DNA of 37,639 nucleotides, taken from an uncultured Pseudomonadota bacterium (GTDB lineage Bacteria; Pseudomonadota; Alphaproteobacteria; RUG11792). The translations under genes and the position numbers were made by a program. The notes beneath the pieces were generated by a model that had not been told where the DNA came from, made no database searches, and worked only from the letters and a program-made list of their open reading frames with translations. The stretch is from positions 1 through 37,639 of the forward strand of contig CADBWU010000007.1 in the NCBI GenBank assembly GCA_902798535.1, given 5' to 3'. Below, piece after piece: positions 7,984-16,468 of the stretch. How positions within the stretch are numbered: the stretch's first letter is position 1; each line of letters starts with the position of its first letter.

Positions 7984-9496
7984 TATTCTTGTAGTCGATG
8001 ACGAGGCAGATATAAGAGAGCTTGTTTCTGGTGTGCTAGAGGACAGCGGTTACAAAACTAGTGTAGCAAGTTCATATGTTGAAACAAGCGAGTTGCTAAA
8101 AGAGTTTATTCCAAATCTGATAATCTTGGATGTTTGGTTAGGGGATGGAGAAAGAGAAGGGATGCGACTTTTAGAGCTATTAAGGAAAGACTACGAATAC
8201 ATTCCGGTGATAATGATGAGCGGACATGGGACTATCCAAACCGCCGTAACGGCAATACAGCGGGGTGCATATGACTTTATTGAAAAACCATTTGATTCTG
8301 CAAGATTGTTAACGTCCATAGCAAAAGCTATAGAAGCAAATCAGCTACAAAAGGAAAATGCTGATTTAAAAGTCAAAGCAAAAATTTCCGATGGGATTAT
8401 AGGAGAGTCTCAGAATACGAAAAGTGTGAGAGCTTTGATAAACAGAATAGCTCCATTGAATGGACGATGTGTAATACTCGGAGCAACAGGCTCTGATAAA
8501 GAAACAGTTGCAAGAGAAATTCATAAATTATCACCCAGAAGCAAATTTCCTTTTTATACCATAAATTGCCAAGCGTATAGCATGCATCAATTGGAGATTG
8601 AGCTGTTTGGGACGGAAATCGGCAGTTTTGATGAAAAAACGATAAAAAATAGTCTTTTGGAAAAAGTGAATGGGGGCACGTTATTTATCGACGAATTGGA
8701 GCATACATCGTTGGAGTTTCAACAAAAGCTTCTATCTGTTCTTAAAAAGAATAGTTTTTGCAGGATGGGGGCGAAAGATATTATGCCAATTGATGTACGT
8801 ATAGTAGCTGGGTTGCCATTAAATATAGAAAATTTAATTAAAAATGAAGAATTTATTGATAAGTTGTATTACCGCTTAAATGCAAATGTGATCAAAATTC
8901 TACCACTCATCGATAGGAAAGAAGATATCCCCTTACTCATAGAGAACTATATGAAACAAGCGGTAAAAGCTCAAAATATGCGTCCCAAAAGATTTTCAAA
9001 CGATGCACTTATTTTCCTGAGTAAATACCCATGGACTGGAGACGTTATGCAACTTCAACATACAATTGACTGGATTTTGACTTTTGCAAATGCAACAAAT
9101 AAAGAAAATACAGTCATAGAATTGGAAGACCTGCCACAAGATATAGTTGGAGAAAAGTTACCTCCAGAACTTGGTGCTTTGTTTGTCACTCGTATTGCCA
9201 AAATTGCAAAAAATGTAGCTAAAAATTTTGATAAGCAGATAAAAAACAATATCCAAGAGAAACAAAGACCAGACAATGATGATCTATTTGTCCCCGTGCG
9301 CCCTGAATTATCGATAAAGGAAGCGCGAGAAATATTTGAAAAAGCATATTTTGTAGAACAGATGAAAAAATTTGGAGGAAATGTTTCACAAATAGCAAAA
9401 TTTATTAACATGGAGCGCTCTGCTCTTCACAGAAAACTAAAAGCATTAGGTATAAGTGATTCTAGAGCGTTTAAGAAACTTAATGAGGATTTATGA
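7973..9496 (+). CDS. ntrX: Response regulator NtrX with degenerate AAA+ domain
   Basis: About 507 residues: receiver domain, AAA+ domain, then a Fis-type helix-turn-helix near the C-terminus (GGNVSQIAKFINMERSALHR). The receiver has Asp-Asp near the N-terminus and the phospho-acceptor Asp in IILDVW. Numbered from an in-frame GTG at 7970, the AAA+ part departs from the NtrC type. Walker A is GATGSDKE (171-178), the GAFTGA loop is GSFDEK (218-223) and the sensor I Asn is missing (VRIVAGLP), while Walker B FIDE remains. Loss of GAFTGA argues against sigma54 activation, so it may act as a sigma70-type repressor or activator. The ATG at 7973 lies inside ntrY with GGAGAA just upstream. Confidence 0.9.
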   Translation: MAYNILVVDDEADIRELVSGVLEDSGYKTSVASSYVETSELLKEFIPNLIILDVWLGDGEREGMRLLELLRKDYEYIPVIMMSGHGTIQTAVTAIQRGAYDFIEKPFDSARLLTSIAKAIEANQLQKENADLKVKAKISDGIIGESQNTKSVRALINRIAPLNGRCVILGATGSDKETVAREIHKLSPRSKFPFYTINCQAYSMHQLEIELFGTEIGSFDEKTIKNSLLEKVNGGTLFIDELEHTSLEFQQKLLSVLKKNSFCRMGAKDIMPIDVRIVAGLPLNIENLIKNEEFIDKLYYRLNANVIKILPLIDRKEDIPLLIENYMKQAVKAQNMRPKRFSNDALIFLSKYPWTGDVMQLQHTIDWILTFANATNKENTVIELEDLPQDIVGEKLPPELGALFVTRIAKIAKNVAKNFDKQIKNNIQEKQRPDNDDLFVPVRPELSIKEAREIFEKAYFVEQMKKFGGNVSQIAKFINMERSALHRKLKALGISDSRAFKKLNEDL

Positions 9497-10860
9497 ATAT
9501 AGTAGTTTTAGGCGCAGGTAGAGTTGGGTTTAATGTTGCCAAAGCACTATCTTTCAGTGAAAATGATGTTTCTGTTGTTGATATATCAAAGCCTGCTCTG
9601 ACGCAAGTGGCGGAAAGACTTGATGTAAAACCGGTATTTGGTCATGCTTCTGACATATCTGTGTTAAAGGAAGCAGGCATAGAAAAGGCTGATATTGTCG
9701 TCGCCGCAACTGCCTTTGATGAGATAAATATGACTGTTTGCCAAATTGCAGATTTTATGTTCCACGTTCCCACAAAAATTGCCAGGATTGGTAAAAAATC
9801 ATATTTTGCTGGATACAATCTTTTTGAAAATGAGCGATTTCCGATCGATTTTGTCGTTTCGCCGGCATTAGAAGTAACAAAGATGGTGCATCGAATAGTA
9901 TCTGTGCCTGGCACAATTGACGTTATTTCGTGCATAGATAACAAGCTCCGAGTTATCGGAGTTATTTGCAAAAAATGTTCGCCAATTACGGATATCCAAT
10001 TAAAATATATCCAAACAGTTGACCCAAAATCTATACTGGCAATTCTCACAATAAAACGGGCGGATCAGTGGATATTACCGAACAAGAATGACAGTGTGCG
10101 CCATGGTGATGAAATTTATTTCGCCTGTTCTGCTGTCAATGTTTCGGAGGCTATGGCGTTATTTGGTTATTCAATTGATAATGCATCGACTGTAGTTTTT
10201 ATAGGAGGAAATGAGCTCTGTGAAGAAGCTATCAAAAATATAACATCTAATGATATTTCTATAAAAATTATAGAAAACGATCTAACACGCGCTGAAAAGT
10301 TGTCCGATACACTGAATAATGTCGAAATTCTTCATGGGGATCCGTTGGATTCTGAAACCTTTGCAACATCTGGTATACGGGATGCCGAAGTAGTTATTGC
10401 CGTTACTAATGACGATAAAATCAATATTCTTTCAAGTTTGTTTGCAAAAAAACTCGGAGCCAAAAGGGTTGCAACTATTTTAAATGATTCTTCGTATGCA
10501 GATATTCTTTATTCTCTCGGCATAAATTCTATCCTAGATTCTAGGATGGCCACTGTTTCGAGAATTTTGCAATATATCCATGAAAAAAGTGTCGAAAATA
10601 TACTGTCGTTTGATGAAGCCAGAATTGAAATTCTGGCATTCAATGTATCAGAAGGTAGCTATGCAGTTGGCTCATTGACTGATGATATAATAATCAAAAA
10701 TGAAGTGTATATCTCTGCAATAGTTCGGGAAGAGCAAGTGTTTATATTGCCTAAACGCTTTCTTCTAAAGGCGGGAGATCAAGTTTTATTCGTGGCTCAC
10801 AAAAGTGCAATTGATAAGATATTAAAAATATTTCGGGAGAAACCAAAATATCTATTATGA
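9493..10860 (+). CDS. trkA: Trk potassium uptake system NAD-binding regulatory protein
   Basis: 455 residues with two tandem RCK units. Each has a Rossmann TrkA_N domain (NIVVLGAGRVGFNVAKAL at the start; VVFIGGNELCEEAI near 230) and a TrkA_C domain. TrkA binds NAD(H) and gates TrkH/TrkG potassium channels at the inner membrane. No trkH is present in the window. Its ATG overlaps the ntrX stop (ATGA). Position directly after ntrX is the common alphaproteobacterial order and supports the ntrX call. Confidence 0.93.
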   Translation: MNIVVLGAGRVGFNVAKALSFSENDVSVVDISKPALTQVAERLDVKPVFGHASDISVLKEAGIEKADIVVAATAFDEINMTVCQIADFMFHVPTKIARIGKKSYFAGYNLFENERFPIDFVVSPALEVTKMVHRIVSVPGTIDVISCIDNKLRVIGVICKKCSPITDIQLKYIQTVDPKSILAILTIKRADQWILPNKNDSVRHGDEIYFACSAVNVSEAMALFGYSIDNASTVVFIGGNELCEEAIKNITSNDISIKIIENDLTRAEKLSDTLNNVEILHGDPLDSETFATSGIRDAEVVIAVTNDDKINILSSLFAKKLGAKRVATILNDSSYADILYSLGINSILDSRMATVSRILQYIHEKSVENILSFDEARIEILAFNVSEGSYAVGSLTDDIIIKNEVYISAIVREEQVFILPKRFLLKAGDQVLFVAHKSAIDKILKIFREKPKYLL

Positions 10861-11678
10861 AAACGTTAACCAAATATGAGTTGCAAAATTTGGCAATAAT
10901 CTATGACATTTCATATCATGAAACTTTGTTGATTTTAGCGCATATCCTAAATGTTGAATACACCTATCTGTTTTTTGAAAAATCGTATAATCTTTCAGAA
11001 GATGACTACAAAACGTTGAACTTATTTTTGTCCAGACGAAACAAAGGCGAACCAATTTCAAAAATTTTCGAGAAAAAAGAATTTTACGGCTTTAATTTTA
11101 AAACGACAAAAGATACTCTTGACCCACGTCCAGAAACTGAGTTGTTAATTGATTTATTTAAAAAATATCATCTGAATAGTTCTCAGAATTTACAGATTTT
11201 AGATTTAGGCTCTGGGACAGGATGCATTGGAATCACTTTATTAAAACTTTTTCCTAATGCATTGTGTTGCTTTGCGGATATCTCCGCAAAAGCTTTAAGC
11301 ATAACCCGAGAAAATTCGAAAATGCACCAAGTGCTTGACCGATCCGAATTTATTCGGAGCGATTGGTTTGAAAACATCGACAAGAAATTTGATGCCATTA
11401 TTTCCAATCCGCCGTATGTTGCGACAAGCTATGAACTTGACAGAGAAACTCTCTATGATCCAGAGGCAGCACTTTTTGCGGGAAGCGATGGAATGGAGGC
11501 TTATAGGAATATATTGCCAAATGCTTCAAACTATCTAAAACTTGATGGACTATTGCTCTTGGAAATTGGGTACAATCAAGCAGAAAAAATTAAACAAATA
11601 TCTTCAGACTTAAGCTTACTGCATATGGAACGTGATCTCGCAGGTATAAGACGCGCTTGTGTTTTCCGTTCCTTGTAG
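10857..11678 (+). CDS. prmC: Peptide chain release factor N5-glutamine methyltransferase
   Basis: 273 residues. The N-terminal helical domain is followed by DPRPETELLIDLF, the SAM-binding LDLGSGTGCIGITLL and the catalytic NPPYV motif that places the release-factor glutamine. The enzyme methylates the GGQ glutamine of RF1 and RF2. The start overlaps the trkA stop (ATGA). prmC usually lies beside prfA; here it is the last gene of the ntrYX-trkA operon. Confidence 0.93.
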   Translation: MKTLTKYELQNLAIIYDISYHETLLILAHILNVEYTYLFFEKSYNLSEDDYKTLNLFLSRRNKGEPISKIFEKKEFYGFNFKTTKDTLDPRPETELLIDLFKKYHLNSSQNLQILDLGSGTGCIGITLLKLFPNALCCFADISAKALSITRENSKMHQVLDRSEFIRSDWFENIDKKFDAIISNPPYVATSYELDRETLYDPEAALFAGSDGMEAYRNILPNASNYLKLDGLLLLEIGYNQAEKIKQISSDLSLLHMERDLAGIRRACVFRSL

Positions 11679-11707
11679 TTTCTCATATTGCGATGCTCAT
11701 TCAGCAA

Positions 11708-11736
11708 TGGACAGCTCCATTCAAGGTGAGTACAAT
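11708..11736 (+). promoter_or_regulatory. Promoter for dnaX
   Basis: TGGACA at 11708-11713 and TACAAT at 11731-11736 have a 17-base spacer. Transcription would begin near 11743, which argues against the in-frame TTG at 11742 as the dnaX start. Confidence 0.6.
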
Positions 11737-11765
11737 GATACTTGGCAGTAGGCTCTCTAGAGAAA

Positions 11766-13007
11766 ATGCAAATGCAACATTACATCGTTTTAAGTAGAAA
11801 ATATCGACCGAAAGATTTGAATGATCTCATAGGACAAGAAGTTTTGGCGAAATCGTTGCGTTCGTGTTTGAATACCAAAAAGGTGCCTCATGCTTTTTTA
11901 TTTCATGGAATTAGAGGCGTTGGCAAAACAACAACAGCCCGTATCTTAGCTCGATGCCTGTGTTGCATCGGCCCTGATGGGCAAACTGATATAACTTCTT
12001 CTCCTTGCGGCGTTTGTCGTTCCTGTGTGGCTATGGACAAGGAGCAACACCTAGATATTATGGAATTCGATGCAGCTAGCAGAACTGGAGTTGACGATAT
12101 AAGGGAAGTGATCGATGCAACGCAATATGCTCCCGTATTAGGTCGATACAAAATTTTTATAATAGATGAAGTTCACATGCTTTCAAAAAGTGCATTCAAT
12201 GCTTTGCTCAAAACTCTTGAAGAACCACCAGCACATGTCAAGTTCATATTTGCCACAACAGAAGTACAAAAAGTCCCTGAAACTGTTTTATCAAGATGTA
12301 TGACTTTTAGATTGCATCCGGTATCTAGCGATGCTTTGGCAGAGTATTTAGTAGACATAGCCCAAAAGGAAGGCTTTTTACTTGAAAAAGATGCTGCTAA
12401 TTTGATTGCCGAAGAGTCAGAAGGTTCAGTGCGCGATGCCTTGTCTATCCTGGAGCAGTCTTTAATGATTTCGGCTGAGACTAAAAAGATTTTAGCTGAT
12501 GACGTTCTCAAGATGCTTGGTGGCGCTACTTCCGACGATGTCAAAATTCTTCTGAAACTTATTCTTAGCGCAAAAACCAAGGAGGCCTTGGCAAAATCTG
12601 AAGAACTGTTTTCGAAAGGCACAGATCCTTATGTTTTATTTAAAAATATGCAAAATGTCTTATACAGGATAATAGTCGCTAAAATAAATGGTAAAATAGC
12701 GGAATATTCACTATCAAATTTGCTCTATATATGGCAAATTTTCTTAAAGCAAACAGAGAACTTAAAAAATGCCAGTTTCCCGGAATATGTGCTAACCGCA
12801 GCAGTTGTTATTCTCGCGCATACCGCCTCTTTCCCCGATATAGAGAAGTTGATGATAAAAGAAAGTCCTGCGGAAACTTCTGCCACTTTTAGCAAAGTTG
12901 AGAAAATACTAGGAGAAAAGATAACTCCTAAACCAGACAATTCCCAAGCACTTGTCGACAATATACTCAACAAATTCCCAGGAAGCACTACCCACGAAGT
13001 GGAATAG
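11766..13007 (+). CDS. dnaX: DNA polymerase III gamma subunit (short, gamma-length DnaX)
   Basis: About 413 residues. Conserved clamp-loader features are present: LSRKYRPKDLNDLIGQE, Walker A HGIRGVGKTTTARI, a zinc module with CGVCRSC, DEVHMLSKSAFNALLKTLEE and the SRC motif. It loads the sliding clamp at replication forks. The protein ends soon after domain III with a short tail containing ILNKFPG, so it has little of the tau-specific region that binds DnaB and the polymerase core. The start at 11766 was chosen because an in-frame TTG at 11742 lies at the predicted transcription start; ATG 11772 is also possible. The ybaB and recR genes that often follow are absent. Confidence 0.93.
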   Translation: MQMQHYIVLSRKYRPKDLNDLIGQEVLAKSLRSCLNTKKVPHAFLFHGIRGVGKTTTARILARCLCCIGPDGQTDITSSPCGVCRSCVAMDKEQHLDIMEFDAASRTGVDDIREVIDATQYAPVLGRYKIFIIDEVHMLSKSAFNALLKTLEEPPAHVKFIFATTEVQKVPETVLSRCMTFRLHPVSSDALAEYLVDIAQKEGFLLEKDAANLIAEESEGSVRDALSILEQSLMISAETKKILADDVLKMLGGATSDDVKILLKLILSAKTKEALAKSEELFSKGTDPYVLFKNMQNVLYRIIVAKINGKIAEYSLSNLLYIWQIFLKQTENLKNASFPEYVLTAAVVILAHTASFPDIEKLMIKESPAETSATFSKVEKILGEKITPKPDNSQALVDNILNKFPGSTTHEVE

Positions 13008-13028
13008 CTAAATTGCTCCATTCCATGC

Positions 13029-13074
13029 AAAAAAAACAAAGTAACCTCATTAGTGAGACCACTTTGTGATTTTT
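13029..13074. terminator. Bidirectional terminator between dnaX and the convergent secreted-protein gene
   Basis: ACAAAGT (13036-13042) pairs with ACTTTGT (13061-13067), and an inner CTCA/TGAG hairpin sits in the loop. An A run precedes and a T run follows, so it can work on both strands. It lies between converging genes. Confidence 0.75.
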
Positions 13075-13081
13075 GAAAAAG

Positions 13082-14503
13082 TTAGCCAGTGCAAACAGGC
13101 CCTTCTAGCAATTTGTTTAAGTAAATCTTTTCGTCAGGCGAAACATCTACACATGTTTTATAATAAAAGGATAACGTGAATTTGCTCTTTTTTTCTACTG
13201 CCCCCTCAAGCTCCAATGCATCGAGGTCTATGAGATATTCTGATGTAGAAAAGTTATGTATACGATTCCTTTTATCAAAGCTGAGATCAATGAGTAAGTT
13301 TCGATTTCCATGTATGTCATTCATATTCACAGTCGATATTTCAGAAATGCGAGAATCAGGAACCATTCTTAATTCCTTTAAAACCCCGAGTTCTTTTTCC
13401 TTGTCTCTTATGACACTGTATCTTTTAGCATTTTCAAGGTCGCTTTCGGTTTGGTATGCATGATATCCAATAGTTAATTCTAAGTGTCTATTGTGACAGA
13501 ATTCCCGAATATAATATTCAATATCTTTTAAATCTGTATCGAATTGCCCCTTATCAAAATTCTTGCAAGATGAACATAGCTGGTTATGCAAATTGGGCTC
13601 ATTATCGCAAACTTTTTGGTAACATTTTTCAAAAGCTTTTGTCAATTCTGGGTATTTTACAATATTTTCATTTTCTAATGACTCTGATATTAACCTTGAT
13701 ATGTCATCTGTTACATCTATTTTCTCTAACAAATCAATTATTTCTCGGACGAATTTCTTTGCCTGACGCATTGCATTGAAATATGATACGCATTCGCTCA
13801 TGCGCTTAGCTTTCTTACGAGCTTTCTTAATAGATTTAGTACCCCACGCATCATATAACTTAGCTGTAACAAGCAGATTGTTAATCTTTTCTTGCAACCC
13901 AAGGGCATCATTGTAACAACATATATCGTTACATGATGGTTCTATGAGCTCTGTAAACCTCTCCAGACTATTTGTCAAACCGCGCATGTTACAATAACAC
14001 CTGCAATATTTGATTACATCTTCTCTTACTTCGCCTATATCGCTCGCAAAAGTTGTCTTGTTTTCAACATCATCCGTCGTCCAGATCTCATGGCTTTCAT
14101 ATATCTGACGTTTTTTATAAGTTAGATAATTATACAACACAAGAGCACTCCAGTTTGCTCTGTCATATTTCTCTGGATTTGTTTTGTCAAATGTTATAAC
14201 GTCTCTAAATTCTTGTTCCTCAAACTCATTCTCGCCTGTGACACAATCTCCTATAGCCTTACCAATCACTTTTACTATTGAATCCCAATAGTACCCATTT
14301 TTAATCCAGGCATACTCTTTATTAAGTTTGGGGTCTTTTATCCTATTACTAACTTCAACTCTCCACCATATTTGGTTTAGTTGACTTCTTTCTTTATAAA
14401 TATCATCTTTATGAATTTTATCTTCCATAGCTATAACATCGCTCGAAATGGAAGCAAATATAGCTATAGCACTACCTAAGCCTAGCCCCACCCGAATAAA
14501 CAC
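13082..14503 (-). CDS. Secreted, cysteine-rich helical protein of unknown function
   Basis: 473 residues from a GTG codon. The N-terminus is a signal peptide (FIRVGLGLGSAIAIFASISS, cleavage near residue 25). The mature part is charged, largely helical and rich in cysteine, including KYCRCYC and SCNDICC clusters, which suggests disulfides outside the cytoplasm. It has no membrane segments beyond the signal and no recognisable enzyme motif. It ends with a Cys-x19-Cys tail that also closes the secreted protein encoded at 15679. Directly upstream is an in-frame TAG preceded by a 14-codon reading frame with a strong ribosome-binding site, so the original start may have been at 14551. Host-directed secretion is only an inference. 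Confidence 0.7.
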   Translation of the reverse strand: MFIRVGLGLGSAIAIFASISSDVIAMEDKIHKDDIYKERSQLNQIWWRVEVSNRIKDPKLNKEYAWIKNGYYWDSIVKVIGKAIGDCVTGENEFEEQEFRDVITFDKTNPEKYDRANWSALVLYNYLTYKKRQIYESHEIWTTDDVENKTTFASDIGEVREDVIKYCRCYCNMRGLTNSLERFTELIEPSCNDICCYNDALGLQEKINNLLVTAKLYDAWGTKSIKKARKKAKRMSECVSYFNAMRQAKKFVREIIDLLEKIDVTDDISRLISESLENENIVKYPELTKAFEKCYQKVCDNEPNLHNQLCSSCKNFDKGQFDTDLKDIEYYIREFCHNRHLELTIGYHAYQTESDLENAKRYSVIRDKEKELGVLKELRMVPDSRISEISTVNMNDIHGNRNLLIDLSFDKRNRIHNFSTSEYLIDLDALELEGAVEKKSKFTLSFYYKTCVDVSPDEKIYLNKLLEGPVCTG

Positions 14504-14506
14504 TTT

Positions 14507-14563
14507 CTACTTAGCATTTCTATTCACATCTTTAAAATAAACTACGGGCATCAATGCCCTCCT
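14507..14563 (-). other. Fourteen-codon upstream frame with strong ribosome-binding site, ended by TAG two codons before the gene start
   Basis: On the minus strand AGGAGGG (14563-14557) stands 5 bases before ATG (14551-14549). The frame runs MPVVYFKDVNRNAK and stops at TAG (14509-14507). It is in the same frame as the GTG start at 14503, with only AAA between. Either it is a leader peptide coupling translation to the main gene, or the TAG is a recent nonsense change in the signal-peptide n-region. Confidence 0.5.
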
Positions 14564-14632
14564 ATGAGGATTTTAGCATATTTTTCATGGCTAAGCAAAT
14601 TATTTTTATGAACTTAAACAATATGCAATATT

Positions 14633-14661
14633 TTGAGAAAAATTAGGAAAAAATATATAAT
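14633..14661 (+). promoter_or_regulatory. Strong promoter for dapA
   Basis: TTGAGA at 14633-14638 and a perfect TATAAT at 14656-14661 have 17 bases between them. The dapA GTG start follows 32 bases after the -10 box. Confidence 0.75.
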
Positions 14662-14693
14662 TTATGTGCGATGGCAAATTATAGGTAAATATT

Positions 14694-15566
14694 GTGTTTT
14701 CTGGATCAATAGTAGCTCTTGTTACTCCTTTTCGTGTTGGTCAGATTGATTATGTTGCGCTTGAAAAGTTGATAGAATTTCATATCAGTTCCGGTACGGA
14801 TGCTATTTTGGTTTGCGGTTCTACTGGTGAAGGGCTGATGTTATCAGGCGCAGAGCGGGAGCAAATTATAGCAAAATCAATTGAAATTTCAAACAAGAGA
14901 TTACCTATCATTGTCGGATGTAGTTCGTGTTGGACTGATGATGCCATAAAGCTCGCCGGACAAGCAGAAAAATTGGGAGCTGATGGAGTGTTGCTAATTG
15001 CTCCATACTATGTTAAACCGACTCAGGACGGCATTATAGAGCATTTCAAAACAGTTCATAACGTCACAAATATTCCGATTATCGCTTACAATAATCCAGG
15101 GAGATGTGCGGTCGATATGACAGTAGATACGATTGCTGAAATAGCGAAATTGCCAAGAGTTGTCGGACTTAAGGATTCAAATACTAATCTGGCAAGAGTG
15201 AATTTTTTAAGGGAAAAAGCGCCAGAACTGAAATTATTTTCAGGAGATGATCCGACATTGCCTGGCTATTTGGCGCATGGGGGTGATGGTTGTATTTCTG
15301 TGACAGCTAATGTTTTTCCTCGTTTGGTAAAGCAATTACTGACCTGTTGGCAAAATCGAGATATAGAAAATATGCAAAAGGTGGCAAATATGCTTGCTCC
15401 AGTAAGTGAAGCAATGTTTGCTGAGCCTAATCCGATCCCGGTGAAATACGCTTTGTCTAAAATGAAATTGATAGAAAATGAATTGCGGTTACCTCTCGTT
15501 GTGGCTTCGGATAAAACAAGAAAACGTCTGGATTTTATACTAGCTTCTATGCTAAATCAAAAGTGA
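14694..15566 (+). CDS. dapA: 4-hydroxy-tetrahydrodipicolinate synthase
   Basis: 290 residues, the standard length. The protein shows GSTGEG at about 42-47, the catalytic Tyr132 in AYNNPGR and the Schiff-base Lys160 in VVGLKDSN. It condenses pyruvate with aspartate semialdehyde in the lysine and diaminopimelate pathway, feeding peptidoglycan synthesis. The start is GTG, followed by FSGSIVALVTPF, which matches the family N-terminus. It stands alone between secreted-protein genes under its own strong promoter. Confidence 0.96.
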   Translation: MFSGSIVALVTPFRVGQIDYVALEKLIEFHISSGTDAILVCGSTGEGLMLSGAEREQIIAKSIEISNKRLPIIVGCSSCWTDDAIKLAGQAEKLGADGVLLIAPYYVKPTQDGIIEHFKTVHNVTNIPIIAYNNPGRCAVDMTVDTIAEIAKLPRVVGLKDSNTNLARVNFLREKAPELKLFSGDDPTLPGYLAHGGDGCISVTANVFPRLVKQLLTCWQNRDIENMQKVANMLAPVSEAMFAEPNPIPVKYALSKMKLIENELRLPLVVASDKTRKRLDFILASMLNQK

Positions 15567-15678
15567 GCAAGCTAGGTTCACGTCACTAGCACATCTGCAG
15601 TAAGATAAGTGGCTGTTGCGCTAAAAATGGTTTTTGTGATATTCTCTGCGAGGTTTTTTGTTCGAGGAGATTTGGGTA

Positions 15679-16395
15679 ATGTTCAAACACACTTGTTTTA
15701 AAAAGGGCAGTTTTAGCAAAGTTTGGAAAAAATTAGCTATATCGATGATAGCTGGATTAGCTACAATTGGAACTGGTGTAGCAAAGGAAGATACAAAAAT
15801 GATTGCGGAGGATGTCATCGAAGAACACAACGGCGTATACGGTGGCAAATGGCACATCGTCTCCCCCGAAGGCTTCGACCTGCCAGAGGGATTGGAGTAT
15901 CTGAAGAATAATGCACGTCATCTTCCCCTTAAGGCGTTGGATGATAGTGAAACGAGTGCAATAATAGCAATATCAAATATGGGATATAGTGTAACTCTTA
16001 GAGAAGTTTACTCCCTTCTAAATAAAAGTAAAGCTTATGATATTGGATTGATTATCCATCATTGTTGCTCTACCGTAGATAGCCTCTGTTTTGATTCTGA
16101 TGTCATGCAATTGGTGGCATTCCGTATTAAAAATATTGTAATTAACGATGGAATTCTTACCTTTAGGGATTTGTGGTCGCTGGTGGTGGTTACCTGGTGT
16201 TCTGATGTGTGTTGTTACCTGTCTAACATAGTCTTCATAAATAAAGATTGGACATTAATAAGCAATATCCCCACTTCAATCAATTCTATAAAATATGAAC
16301 CACCTAGAATTTTTGAGATACGGAATTGTAATTTAAACGAATTTGAAAAGTCACGGTTGCAGGCTCTTCTAGGAATACATATGTCATGTATTTAA
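15679..16395 (+). CDS. Secreted protein of unknown function, cysteine-rich
   Basis: About 238 residues from ATG 15679, with GAGGAG about nine bases upstream; an in-frame TTG at 15658 is less likely. A basic n-region (FKHTCFKKGSFSKVWKK) and the hydrophobic LAISMIAGLATIGTGVA make a signal peptide. The mature part has several Cys pairs (HHCC, WCSDVCC) and ends RNCNLNEFEKSRLQALLG followed by a terminal Cys. That Cys-bounded tail resembles the end of the secreted protein at 13082-14503. No enzyme motif is recognised. Function is unknown. Confidence 0.65.
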   Translation: MFKHTCFKKGSFSKVWKKLAISMIAGLATIGTGVAKEDTKMIAEDVIEEHNGVYGGKWHIVSPEGFDLPEGLEYLKNNARHLPLKALDDSETSAIIAISNMGYSVTLREVYSLLNKSKAYDIGLIIHHCCSTVDSLCFDSDVMQLVAFRIKNIVINDGILTFRDLWSLVVVTWCSDVCCYLSNIVFINKDWTLISNIPTSINSIKYEPPRIFEIRNCNLNEFEKSRLQALLGIHMSCI

Positions 16396-16409
16396 GGGCA
16401 ACAATTTAC

Positions 16410-16439
16410 TTGACACATCTGAGTTTTCTTATGTAAACT
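16410..16439 (+). promoter_or_regulatory. Possible promoter for the secreted deaminase-like gene
   Basis: A perfect TTGACA (16410-16415) is followed after 18 bases by TAAACT (16434-16439). AGGAG-type ribosome-binding sequence precedes the ATG at 16469. Confidence 0.45.
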
Positions 16440-16468
16440 GAGTGGTAGAGGAGGAATTGTAGGAGAGT

